Source: CAIVND01 sp035532075
GTDB lineage: Bacteria > Actinomycetota > Acidimicrobiia > Acidimicrobiales > Bog-793
Reading direction: 5' to 3'
Length of the DNA stretch: 16,269 bases
Assembly (NCBI GenBank): GCA_035532075.1
Contig: DATKRV010000062.1
Coordinates: forward strand, 1 to 16,269
Shown piece by piece: positions 6,577 through 13,747 of this stretch. Each line of letters opens with the position of its first letter. Position 1 is the first letter of the stretch. The position numbers and the translations under genes were made by a program. The notes beneath the pieces are model-generated. The model was given only the letters and a program-made list of their open reading frames with translations. It searched no databases and had not been told where the DNA came from.

Positions 6577-7572
6577 CTAAAGTTCGAGCGTCGGCGGATA
6601 GAAGATCTCGTCGAGCGCAAACTGGTGCGGCGTGAGGCCCTGCTCGAATGAGTACTGCGCGATCGTCTCGAGTATTGGACGCTGGGCAACGACTCCGTAG
6701 GTGAACAGATCCGTATTGAGCGCCGTCTCTACCGATGGATCGACAAGACCGGCATCGAGAAAAACCGAAAGGCCAGCGGTCTGCTGAGCATGCGCGATCT
6801 GTTTTGCCTCTAAGAACATCGAATACAGGTTGAGCGGGACCCATGGGTAGGCCTTGACGATGTCCTTTCGCACCACGACGCAGTGATTGATCGGATAGAA
6901 ACCGGTCTTCTGAAAATAGCGAACTGCCTCTTGACGACGGTCAGGAAAGAGGGTGTGGATCTCCTCGCCAAGCGTCAGGTCCGCGCGCGAGCGGTCGATC
7001 AGGTTCCGGTCGGCAATGTAGAGAAGTGTCGCGTCGACGCCGCCGCTCATCAACTGTTCACCGATGTTTGAATTGCGGTCCATGTAGTCAAGGCGCACTC
7101 CAGGAGGGGGCGTAAACCCGGTGGCACCGCCGTGACTCTGCTCCGGGGGTCGTTCCATGAACCAATGCAGGTCCTCTGGCATGACATCGAACTCGTGACG
7201 CAAGATCCCGCGAGCCCAGAGTGCAGCGGTCTGCTGGTATTCAGGAACCGCGACGCGCTTTCCCTTGAGGTCTGCTGGCGTCTTGATACCCGCATCCTCT
7301 CGCACGAGTATCCCGGTGTGGAAGAACTGACGTGAGGTGAAGATCGGAAGCGCGACCCACGTATCGTCGCCGACCGAACGAGCCGCAAGCAGCGAACTCA
7401 TCGACATCTCCGACACCTCAAACTCCTTGTAGTGCAATTGACGCCAGAACATCTCCGAGGGATGCACTTTGGTCACGCGAAGGTCGATACCCTCCGCGCG
7501 GACCGCGCCACCGTGAACCGGTTTGGTCCGCGCGTTGTCCGACAGGGCCACCCCTAGTTCGATATTTGGCAT
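6577..7572 (-). CDS. 4,5-dihydroxyphthalate decarboxylase-like protein
   Basis: A 331-aa protein with a periplasmic-binding-protein-like fold but no signal peptide, so it should be cytoplasmic. The pattern matches 4,5-dihydroxyphthalate decarboxylases (Pht5 type): AEGIDLRV (26-33), EMFWRQLHYKEFEVSEMSMSS (40-60), then the ALPIFTSRQFFHTGI, DLKGKRVAVPEY and TAALWARGIL segments. That enzyme converts 4,5-dihydroxyphthalate to protocatechuate and CO2, directly feeding a LigC-type pathway. Solute-binding proteins of the NMT1/TauA class share the fold, but those are secreted and none of their ABC partners is present here. ATG at 7572 is chosen because GAGGAG lies 4 nt upstream; the frame runs on to 7608 without a site. 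Family membership is fairly sure. The exact substrate may be another hydroxylated aromatic acid. Confidence 0.75.
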   Translation of the reverse strand: MPNIELGVALSDNARTKPVHGGAVRAEGIDLRVTKVHPSEMFWRQLHYKEFEVSEMSMSSLLAARSVGDDTWVALPIFTSRQFFHTGILVREDAGIKTPADLKGKRVAVPEYQQTAALWARGILRHEFDVMPEDLHWFMERPPEQSHGGATGFTPPPGVRLDYMDRNSNIGEQLMSGGVDATLLYIADRNLIDRSRADLTLGEEIHTLFPDRRQEAVRYFQKTGFYPINHCVVVRKDIVKAYPWVPLNLYSMFLEAKQIAHAQQTAGLSVFLDAGLVDPSVETALNTDLFTYGVVAQRPILETIAQYSFEQGLTPHQFALDEIFYPPTLEL

Positions 7573-7761
7573 CTTGCTCCTCTTTCTCTTGTCACTCGCC
7601 AGCTCCACGACGACACCCCGGACAGACCAGCCATCGGTCTTTGAACCCTCGGCGCCCGCTGGCCATCAGACGGATACCGTTGGCCGACCTGTCTTGCTTA
7701 GACGCTTTTTCACGGTCGCGCAATTATCGCGGCTCGAATCGAGATCGTGACCTCGGGAGTG

Positions 7762-9153
7762 CTACCAAGAACCCTCATGTTCGGGCACATGTCTCACGGC
7801 AAAAACCAGTCCGGCGAACACCGAGGCGCTCACGAAAAAAACAACCGCAAGCGCGCCACCTGGGTGAGAACTCCGAGCGACAAGCGCTGCGGGAATAGTG
7901 ACACCAACAATCGTCCCCGTTTGACGAAACAGACCGCGAAGGCCGGTGATCGCGCCCACATGTTCTGGAGCCAAAGAAAGGCTTGCATTGTTGATCGCTG
8001 GAGCACAAAGGCCAAAGGCGCAGCCGACAATCAACCCACCGATCGAGAGCCACCAGTATGGCGAGAGCCCCTGGGGCGAAACGGCAAGAAACAAGGTCCC
8101 GACGGCGACGCCAGCGATGCCAATCGCGATGGGAACGCGGTAGCCAACCTTTCGGAGCATGTAAGAGCCGAGCACCGCAAAGACGATGAGACCGATCGCC
8201 CGACCCGTCAGCAGCGTCGCGGCATCGAGCGCGGATAGGTGATAGCGGTCTTGCGCATAGAGCGGGAGCAGGGATCCGAGCCCAAGAAGAAATGTGCCAA
8301 ACGAGAAGTTCAGCATGTTCATGACGAGAAAGCCGCTGCCAAACACAAGACCGCGCGGAATAAGCGGATTCAACATCTTCGACGAACGCCTCACAAGACG
8401 CACTAGCGAACCGGTTGCGATCGAGAACGTCAACAGCACCGGCCATGACCAGAGCGCGGTGTTTCCGTTGCCCAACACCGTGATCATCGCCATCGACGAG
8501 AGGATGGTAAGACTGAGCAGACCCACACCGATGAAGTCCGTCGAGGCCGTTGGCTGGGCCGGACTTTTTGGAATGCAACGGAGCGCGACGACGGCGAGGA
8601 CGATGCCGATCGGAACATTGATCCAAAAGATCCCCCTCCACGTCCAGTAGTGGATGAACAGTCCTCCGAGTCCTGGGGCGATCAGGCCACCGATCGGAAG
8701 AATCGTGCTCGTCATCCCGATCGCCCAATCTCGCTGGTTGCCAAACGCGTCAGAGATCATGCCGATCGCGGAGGGGAGGAATGCCCCTCCGCCAAGCGCC
8801 TGCAGTGCTCGGAGCGGAATCAGCTCATAGATGCTCGTCGCCGATCCACAGGCAAGTGAGGTTGCGCTAAACAGCACGACCGAACCGATGAATACCTGCT
8901 TTCGGCCATAGAGGTCACCAGTTCGTCCCGCAAGTGGCATCGCAATAACAAGACCGAAGGAGTAGGCGCTGATGATCCAGCTTGACCAGTTGATCGGAGC
9001 ATGCAGCTCCAGATGGATCGTTGGCATTGCGACAGAGACAATCGTCTGATCGATCGATGCCATCGTCAGCGCGACAGAGACAATGCTGAAAAGGACCCAG
9101 CGCGAAGCGTCATCTGGCGCTCTTTCGCCAGCCTCGCTCTGTTCGCGTCGCAA
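7762..9153 (-). CDS. MFS transporter, DHA2 (14-helix) type
   Basis: A 463-aa integral membrane protein with about 14 hydrophobic segments. Motif A is GRTGDLYGRKQVF after the second helix, and the DHA2 hallmark GGLFIHYWTWRGIFWINVPIG is present. Such proton-coupled carriers export drugs or move organic acids; in this setting uptake or efflux of an aromatic acid or an intermediate is possible. TTG at 9153 is chosen because a perfect AGGAGG lies 6 nt upstream. The alternative start at 9192 would fall inside the terminator hairpin at 9189-9217, which argues against it. A 189-bp gap separates it from the next downstream gene. Substrate cannot be told from sequence. Confidence 0.85.
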   Translation of the reverse strand: MRREQSEAGERAPDDASRWVLFSIVSVALTMASIDQTIVSVAMPTIHLELHAPINWSSWIISAYSFGLVIAMPLAGRTGDLYGRKQVFIGSVVLFSATSLACGSATSIYELIPLRALQALGGGAFLPSAIGMISDAFGNQRDWAIGMTSTILPIGGLIAPGLGGLFIHYWTWRGIFWINVPIGIVLAVVALRCIPKSPAQPTASTDFIGVGLLSLTILSSMAMITVLGNGNTALWSWPVLLTFSIATGSLVRLVRRSSKMLNPLIPRGLVFGSGFLVMNMLNFSFGTFLLGLGSLLPLYAQDRYHLSALDAATLLTGRAIGLIVFAVLGSYMLRKVGYRVPIAIGIAGVAVGTLFLAVSPQGLSPYWWLSIGGLIVGCAFGLCAPAINNASLSLAPEHVGAITGLRGLFRQTGTIVGVTIPAALVARSSHPGGALAVVFFVSASVFAGLVFAVRHVPEHEGSW

Positions 9154-9185
9154 TGTTGGCCTCCTCGCAATGGATGATCCGAGAC

Positions 9186-9217
9186 AAAACAACGGCAGGC
9201 CACAGGCCTGCCGTTGT
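9186..9217 (-). terminator. Rho-independent terminator downstream of the SDR gene
   Basis: A perfect 13-bp stem (9189-9201 with 9205-9217) with a 3-nt ACA loop is followed on the minus strand by TTT G TCTC, giving TTTT across the stem end. It lies 33 bp past the stop of the SDR gene and just before the MFS ribosome-binding site. It should end or attenuate transcription from the right-hand genes. Strongest terminator in the window. Confidence 0.75.
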
Positions 9218-9250
9218 CACCGATTGAACGACGACGAGCGTCGTTGCAAA

Positions 9251-10201
9251 TTACTCCTCGTTGCCAGCCTGGAGCCACGCGATGTAGTCCGCTATCGCCG
9301 CATCGGTGGAAAATTGCGGTTCGTATCCAACATCGCGCTTGATCAGTGACAGATCCATGTAGGCGATCTCTCCGCCAGACCCTGGAGCGTGACCCGCTGG
9401 CAGCGCGGCGGTGAACTCAGGCATCACCTTCTGTACCGCTTCGAGGAGTTCGCGGTTCTTGACCCCGCGACCTGAGCCGATGTTGTAGGTGCGACCCGAG
9501 AGGTTCTTCGCGACCTGCAAGAGCGCGATTGCGCGTCCACAGTCGGGCGCGTAGCACAGGTCCCACCCATCTTCGAGATACGAGGGCCCACGCGGACCAT
9601 CAACCTTTGCGGGAAATCCCTTGACCGCGGCATGGACAAGTCTGCTCGGAAGGTTCGACATCGAGTGATACAGCGGACCCCAGATCGCCGCGATCCGGAG
9701 ATTCACGAGATCGAGGCCGGTGCGATCCGCGTAATGATTTGCAAGCACCTCGTAGGCCTTCTTGTAGGCCTCGGTCGGATTGGTACTCGAAAGTGGAAAG
9801 GTCATGTCTTCACGGTGGGGAAGTTCAAGAATCGAGCCATAGATCGCAAGTGAGCTTGCGATCGAGACCCGCCTCACCTTCCACTCCTCGGCGGCGCGAA
9901 GTACGTTCAACAGCCCCGTCATGTTGACGTGAAAGTCCTCGGCGGCGCTCAGAGCGCCGAGTCCTGGAACGGCAAGGTGAATGATCGAATCGATCTGATG
10001 GCGCTTGCCGATCGCTGCGAGAGCGTCTGCATCGGTGACGTCGAGCCGCTCGATGAAGGCCGTCTTGCCAAAGTCATCCTTGATGAACGCAGGTGCACGC
10101 GGAACCCGGTACTGGGTCAACACAACCTCTTCACCCATATCGATCAGTGCCCGCGCGGTGTGCAGTCCGATGAAACCAAGACCTCCGGTAATTAAAATCA
10201 T
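9251..10201 (-). CDS. Extended SDR, NAD-dependent epimerase/dehydratase family
   Basis: A 316-aa extended short-chain dehydrogenase. The nucleotide-binding motif TGGLGFIG lies at residues 5-12 and the SASS-like segment SIASSLAIYG at 113-122. The expected catalytic YxxxK is not present: the aligned segment is NPTEAYKKAYE (141-151), which either puts Thr143 four before Lys147, or puts Tyr150 where Lys should follow Tyr146. The C-terminal half has the substrate-domain features NLRIAAIWGP and RTYNIGSGRGV. ATG at 10201 has GGAGGAG 4-6 nt upstream. It is followed by the terminator at 9186-9217. Family members act on sugar nucleotides or as dehydrogenases of hydroxy-acids or diols; with the altered site the reaction is uncertain. 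In this cluster it may act on an aromatic or ring-opened intermediate. Confidence 0.8.
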   Translation of the reverse strand: MILITGGLGFIGLHTARALIDMGEEVVLTQYRVPRAPAFIKDDFGKTAFIERLDVTDADALAAIGKRHQIDSIIHLAVPGLGALSAAEDFHVNMTGLLNVLRAAEEWKVRRVSIASSLAIYGSILELPHREDMTFPLSSTNPTEAYKKAYEVLANHYADRTGLDLVNLRIAAIWGPLYHSMSNLPSRLVHAAVKGFPAKVDGPRGPSYLEDGWDLCYAPDCGRAIALLQVAKNLSGRTYNIGSGRGVKNRELLEAVQKVMPEFTAALPAGHAPGSGGEIAYMDLSLIKRDVGYEPQFSTDAAIADYIAWLQAGNEE

Positions 10202-10259
10202 GATGCTCCTCCAATCATGGGCTTGCCCAGTTCCAAGACACGCTCTCTACCCTCGTTGA

Positions 10260-10271
10260 CCATTCGAATGG
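10260..10271. promoter_or_regulatory. 12-bp perfect palindrome upstream of SDR gene
   Basis: CCATTCGAATGG lies about 60 bp upstream of the SDR start, in the 132-bp gap after the first RraA-like gene. It could be an operator for a promoter of the SDR gene, but no well-matched promoter boxes are seen around it. A 6-bp hairpin (CCCGCG, 10294-10299, with CGCGGG, 10305-10310) closer to the RraA stop lacks a T-run. Confidence 0.35.
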
Positions 10272-10333
10272 CCCGTCCCCTCTTTGCCTGACTCCCGCGC
10301 CGATCGCGGGGATTCACACTCTACGAAAGCCTC

Positions 10334-10990
10334 TCAGTCCAACTTGGTCTGGAGTTGGTGATAACCATGTCGACGACGCGCCTCGTCAAGGCGCATCCCC
10401 TGCATCGCCTCGTGGTGGATTGCCTGTTCGGCCTCTTCGATCTTGAGTGCCACCTTGACGATCTCCTCTGCACGTTCGCGTGGCACGACAACCACGCCAT
10501 CGGCGTCACCAACCAACACGTCCTCGGGACGGACAAGAATTCCACCAATCGAGACGGGACGTTGTGTCGACTCGACGCGGACACGGTCCTTGCCGGTGCG
10601 CATCCAGTGGCTTCTCGCGAACAGCGAGTAGCCGACCTCGACGGCACGAGGGGTATCCCGGCAGGTACCGTCAATCACCGTCGCGACCACCCCACGGTAG
10701 GAGGCGACCTCTGAGAGCAGACCTCCCCAGACGGTGACGTCGGTCCGGACATTGTTTGCGAGCACGATGATCGAACCGGGAAGCGCGTCGTCGATGTAGT
10801 CGCCAACGGTTCCACCCTCGGTTCCGATAGGAGTGTATTGCAACGTCCACGCGCGACCGACGACCGTTCCCGTTCCCGTGATCCGCGCAATTCCACCTGC
10901 CTGTCCCTCGATTCCAAGGCGGTCAAGTGCATCAGAGACCACCGGGGTCGACAGCGTCTTGAGCGCCTCTACAACGTCATCATCTGCCAT
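10334..10990 (-). CDS. RraA/LigK-family aldolase or decarboxylase (1)
   Basis: A 218-aa protein of the RraA-like fold. The family includes LigK/GalC, the 4-carboxy-4-hydroxy-2-oxoadipate aldolase that ends protocatechuate 4,5-cleavage by giving pyruvate and oxaloacetate, and RNase E regulator RraA. Visible features are STPVVSDALDRLG (14-26), the GGLLSEVASYRG loop (89-100) and the active-site strand VIDGTCRD (105-112), where D107, R111 and D112 match the DGxxRD metal and substrate site of the aldolases. ATG at 10990 lies only 2 nt after the stop of the paralogous gene upstream, so the two are translationally coupled. The pathway context favours a LigK-like aldolase over an RNA-related role. 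Confidence 0.8.
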   Translation of the reverse strand: MADDDVVEALKTLSTPVVSDALDRLGIEGQAGGIARITGTGTVVGRAWTLQYTPIGTEGGTVGDYIDDALPGSIIVLANNVRTDVTVWGGLLSEVASYRGVVATVIDGTCRDTPRAVEVGYSLFARSHWMRTGKDRVRVESTQRPVSIGGILVRPEDVLVGDADGVVVVPRERAEEIVKVALKIEEAEQAIHHEAMQGMRLDEARRRHGYHQLQTKLD

Positions 10991-10992
10991 GC

Positions 10993-11688
10993 TCAGCCTT
11001 TCGGTTGTGACGACGTATCAAGCATCGTCTCGTAGTTTCCTGCAAGGACATCGGTCACGGTTGCTCCCGAACGCAATGCGTTCGCCATCTCGGCCTCGCG
11101 GACAACGAGTTCGTCTGCCTTGGCGAGCACCTCTTCGGCCTTGTCTATGGCAACGAAGACAACTCCAGAACTGTCACAGAGCACAAGATCTCCGAGCTCG
11201 ACATGGACTCCGTCAAGATCGAGTGGTTCGTTCGTTGCAACCTCGACGACGCGCTTTCGAGCGGTACGCGGAGTGGCAACGTTCGCGTAATAGGGCATTC
11301 CAACGGCCGCGACATCATCGACGTCCCGACACACCCCAACGACGACGACACCAGCGACCCCTCTGAGGCTCGCGGCCAACGAGAGCAGTCCTCCCCAACC
11401 CGCCCCACCGGTCTCAAGACCGGCGCGGTTGTCGACCACAATCACGTCACCGGATTCGGCCAAGGCAATCGCCCGTGCACCAAGATGCACAGGAGGACCA
11501 CCACTACCAGTTGCCGACGAAGCGGGTGCGAGACGGACGGTCGACACGCGTCCCGCGGTTCTCCCACAGGGCCACATCGGGCGGATTCCAGCGACCGCCC
11601 CTGACAGGCCAAGCGCATCGAGCGCGTCAGAGACCATGCAGGTATCCATCTCCTTGAGACGGTCGATTAGTGAGCGGACGTCAGACAC
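10993..11688 (-). CDS. RraA/LigK-family protein (2), altered active site
   Basis: A 231-aa paralogue of the next gene. It keeps MVSDALDALGLSG (18-30), the WGGLLSLAASLRG loop and CRD at 120-122, but the active-site strand reads VVVVGVCRD, so the acidic residue of the DGxxRD motif is Val117. The insert around residues 56-70 is Ser/Gly-rich. GTG at 11688 has GGGAG 4 nt upstream, and a small bulged hairpin (11706-11729) lies just before that site. The gene ends 2 nt before the start of the first paralogue. It may act on a different 4-hydroxy-2-oxo acid, or form a mixed oligomer with its neighbour and supply residues across the interface; these enzymes work as trimers or hexamers. Function is inferred. 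Confidence 0.78.
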   Translation of the reverse strand: MSDVRSLIDRLKEMDTCMVSDALDALGLSGAVAGIRPMWPCGRTAGRVSTVRLAPASSATGSGGPPVHLGARAIALAESGDVIVVDNRAGLETGGAGWGGLLSLAASLRGVAGVVVVGVCRDVDDVAAVGMPYYANVATPRTARKRVVEVATNEPLDLDGVHVELGDLVLCDSSGVVFVAIDKAEEVLAKADELVVREAEMANALRSGATVTDVLAGNYETMLDTSSQPKG

Positions 11689-11705
11689 GGATCTCCCTTC
11701 TCGTC

Positions 11706-11729
11706 GACGGGCATTCTCTCGATGCCGTC
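11706..11729 (-). other. Bulged hairpin before the ribosome-binding site of the RraA-like gene 2
   Basis: GACGGGCAT (11706-11714) pairs with ATGCCGTC (11722-11729) over 8 bp with one bulged base and a 7-nt loop. It lies about 9 nt before the ribosome-binding site in the 163-bp gap after the ETF gene. No T-run follows. It may be an mRNA processing or stability element. Confidence 0.25.
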
Positions 11730-11851
11730 GTCTCCAGAATCAAGAACCCGTTCACCCTATACCGATGCTCAAGAATGCAGCCACCCCAGAATCGCCAGCC
11801 AAACCACCCTGGACCCTGTTTGACGAGCAAGGGGACCCTCTGAGTCATCTG

Positions 11852-13642
11852 CTAGTTGGTGAGCTCCTTGGCGATGCGTTCGGTGAGTGCGGGTATCACG
11901 ATCGCCCAGTCACCGACAATGCCAAGGTCAGAGACTTCAAAGAGGGGCGATGCCTCATCGATGTTGATGCCGACCACCGTCCCAGCTGCGCGCACCCCGA
12001 CCATGTGATTGAACTTGCCGGCCGCGCCAACCACGATGCAAAGCGGAGGGTGGACGTGCAGGCCGGTGATGCCGACTTGACGGGTGCGCGGCAACCAGCC
12101 CTTGTCGGTCACCTTTCTCGTCGCGACCAGCTCGGCATTGAGAAGATCCACCAGCGGACCGATCTCCGCATAGCGCTGTGAGTCGACGCCTGCTCCGATG
12201 CTGATCAGCACAGAGGCTCCGGCGATCTTGTCCGCGGCCTCATCGACCCTATGGTCGCTGTAGGCAACGCGACCGCGGACCGAGATGAGCCTCGTACTCT
12301 CGGTCGGCAGATGGTCGCGAGGAGCAAGCAGCGCAATTGCCCCGGCTCGCACGGTTGCGCACTGGATCGGCGAGGTCGCCGTAATCGATGCTTCGAGCTG
12401 TCCACCAAAGGCAGGCTTCCACGCGACGAGCCGCCCGTTGGCCACCTCGAGCGAGGAGGCGTCGCCGGTCAGGCCTGAATTGGTCGCGGCACAAAAGCGC
12501 GCGGCGACCTCGCGACCCCATGAACTCGAGGGCGCCACCAGAACCGATGGATTGATCTCCGTCGCGATCGATACCAACGCGTCAGCGACATCTTCGGCGT
12601 TGATGCGCTCGCTCGCACTGAGTCTGATCACGCGATCGGCCCCATACCCGCCAAGGTCAATGAGCGCTGGCGCCCCTCCGCTGACCAACGCGTAGACCGA
12701 ACCATCGAGCTCATGCGCGAGTTGGGCCGCGCCTCCGAGAAGTTCGCGACCAAACCGTTCGCGACCGGGCTCGAGCGCGACGATCACCGCAGTCGCGCTG
12801 CCACCTGTTGAAGGAACGGTCTCTGTGGGCGTTGGCTCATCGGTCCCAAGCGCGCCGCGATCTCGAAGCGCCTCCATCAGCGCATCGAGTTGCTCATCGA
12901 GCGAGCCCGAGAGCAACTTGCCAAGGCGCGAATTCTCGATCAGGCGGACGTCTCCAACCCAGGTTGGACTCCCCTCTTGTCCCCATGGCCCCCTGCCGAG
13001 TTCGTCCGCGTGGATGCGGGTGATCCTCGCGGGATCAACGGCTGCGCGTTCTTCTGGCGTGTGCTTTGCCGGATAGGTGAGCCGTTCGGCAACGCTGAGA
13101 AGAGCCGGGAGTTCGACAAGTGCATGGACGAGACCATCGTCTCGCTCGCACTCGAGTTCGAGCTGACGGCCATCGAGTTCGAGCTGCCGGACTCCCGAGA
13201 CGAACGCGACATCAAGGAGCTCCGCGACCTGCGCGCCGACCTGACCGGTATCGGCATCGACGGAGTTGAGCCCGCTCAAAACCAAGTCAAACGGGCCGTG
13301 AACGGTGATCGCGCTCGCCAGTGCCCTCGCGGTGGCAAGCGTGTCTGAGCCGATGAATTTCTTGTCGGTGATCAAAAGCGCACGATCGACGCCAGCGGCG
13401 ATTGCCTCGCGCAACACGTCCTCGGCACTTGGCGGCCCGAGGGTGATCGCAATGCACTCACCGCCGGTCTGTTTCGCGAGCTCCACACCCTTGGTAATCG
13501 CCCGACGGCAGAATGGATTGATCTCAAGATCGAGGCCCTCTCGGATGAGCCGTCCGTCGGGACCAAGTTCAAGTGTGGCATGACCACCCTCGACCGTCGG
13601 TACCTGCTTGATCAGGACGGCGATACGTAGACCTGCAGACAC
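11852..13642 (-). CDS. Single-chain electron transfer flavoprotein (EtfB-EtfA fusion)
   Basis: A 596-aa protein joining both ETF subunits. Residues about 1-250 are EtfB-like: IAVLIKQVP (7-15), INPFCRRAITKGVELA (41-56) and the AMP-site segment SVDADTGQVG (127-136). A Thr/Pro-rich linker (about 262-282) leads to an EtfA-like half: NSGLTGDASSLE (388-399), then the FAD site with TRK (508-510), GWLPRTRQVGITG (515-527) and GAAGKFNHMVGV (539-550), ending with the usual SPLFEVSDLGIVGD. ETF takes electrons from flavoprotein dehydrogenases to the quinone pool via ETF:quinone oxidoreductase, or bifurcates them. Neither partner is in the window. GTG at 13642 has a strong GGAGGAGG upstream. It is flanked by class II aldolase B and the RraA pair, which suggests a reduction or dehydrogenation step in the same pathway. 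Fusions of this kind are known from archaea. Confidence 0.9.
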   Translation of the reverse strand: MSAGLRIAVLIKQVPTVEGGHATLELGPDGRLIREGLDLEINPFCRRAITKGVELAKQTGGECIAITLGPPSAEDVLREAIAAGVDRALLITDKKFIGSDTLATARALASAITVHGPFDLVLSGLNSVDADTGQVGAQVAELLDVAFVSGVRQLELDGRQLELECERDDGLVHALVELPALLSVAERLTYPAKHTPEERAAVDPARITRIHADELGRGPWGQEGSPTWVGDVRLIENSRLGKLLSGSLDEQLDALMEALRDRGALGTDEPTPTETVPSTGGSATAVIVALEPGRERFGRELLGGAAQLAHELDGSVYALVSGGAPALIDLGGYGADRVIRLSASERINAEDVADALVSIATEINPSVLVAPSSSWGREVAARFCAATNSGLTGDASSLEVANGRLVAWKPAFGGQLEASITATSPIQCATVRAGAIALLAPRDHLPTESTRLISVRGRVAYSDHRVDEAADKIAGASVLISIGAGVDSQRYAEIGPLVDLLNAELVATRKVTDKGWLPRTRQVGITGLHVHPPLCIVVGAAGKFNHMVGVRAAGTVVGINIDEASPLFEVSDLGIVGDWAIVIPALTERIAKELTN

Positions 13643-13714
13643 TCTTCCTCCTCCATGGCGACCACAGATATGGGCATGGTCGGCGCCCTGTCATTCTTCA
13701 CTGTTTTTTACCAT

Positions 13715-13734
13715 CGGGCCACCCGAGAGGCCCG
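13715..13734. repeat. Hairpin in the aldolase B-ETF gap
   Basis: CGGGCC (13715-13720) and GGCCCG (13729-13734) form a perfect 6-bp stem with an 8-nt loop, 14 bp past the aldolase B stop. On the minus strand it is followed by an A-run, not a T-run, so it is not a typical terminator. It may be a processing or mRNA end-protection structure between the two genes. Confidence 0.3.
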
Positions 13735-13747
13735 GTTGGAGACGACC

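Noticed and set aside
6509..6844. Upstream extension of the aldolase A frame
   Set aside because: It overlaps the 3' end of the dihydroxyphthalate-decarboxylase-like gene, has Arg/Cys/Ser-rich noncoding-like translation, and the GGGGAG site fixes the start at 6508.
7775..8728. Long minus-strand frame inside the DHA2 MFS gene
   Set aside because: Its translation is rich in Arg, Cys, His and Trp with no family pattern, while the overlapping MFS frame has clear motifs and a ribosome-binding site.
13715..13734. Terminator between aldolase B and ETF
   Set aside because: The stem is followed by an A-run on the minus strand and not by T residues, so intrinsic termination is not supported.
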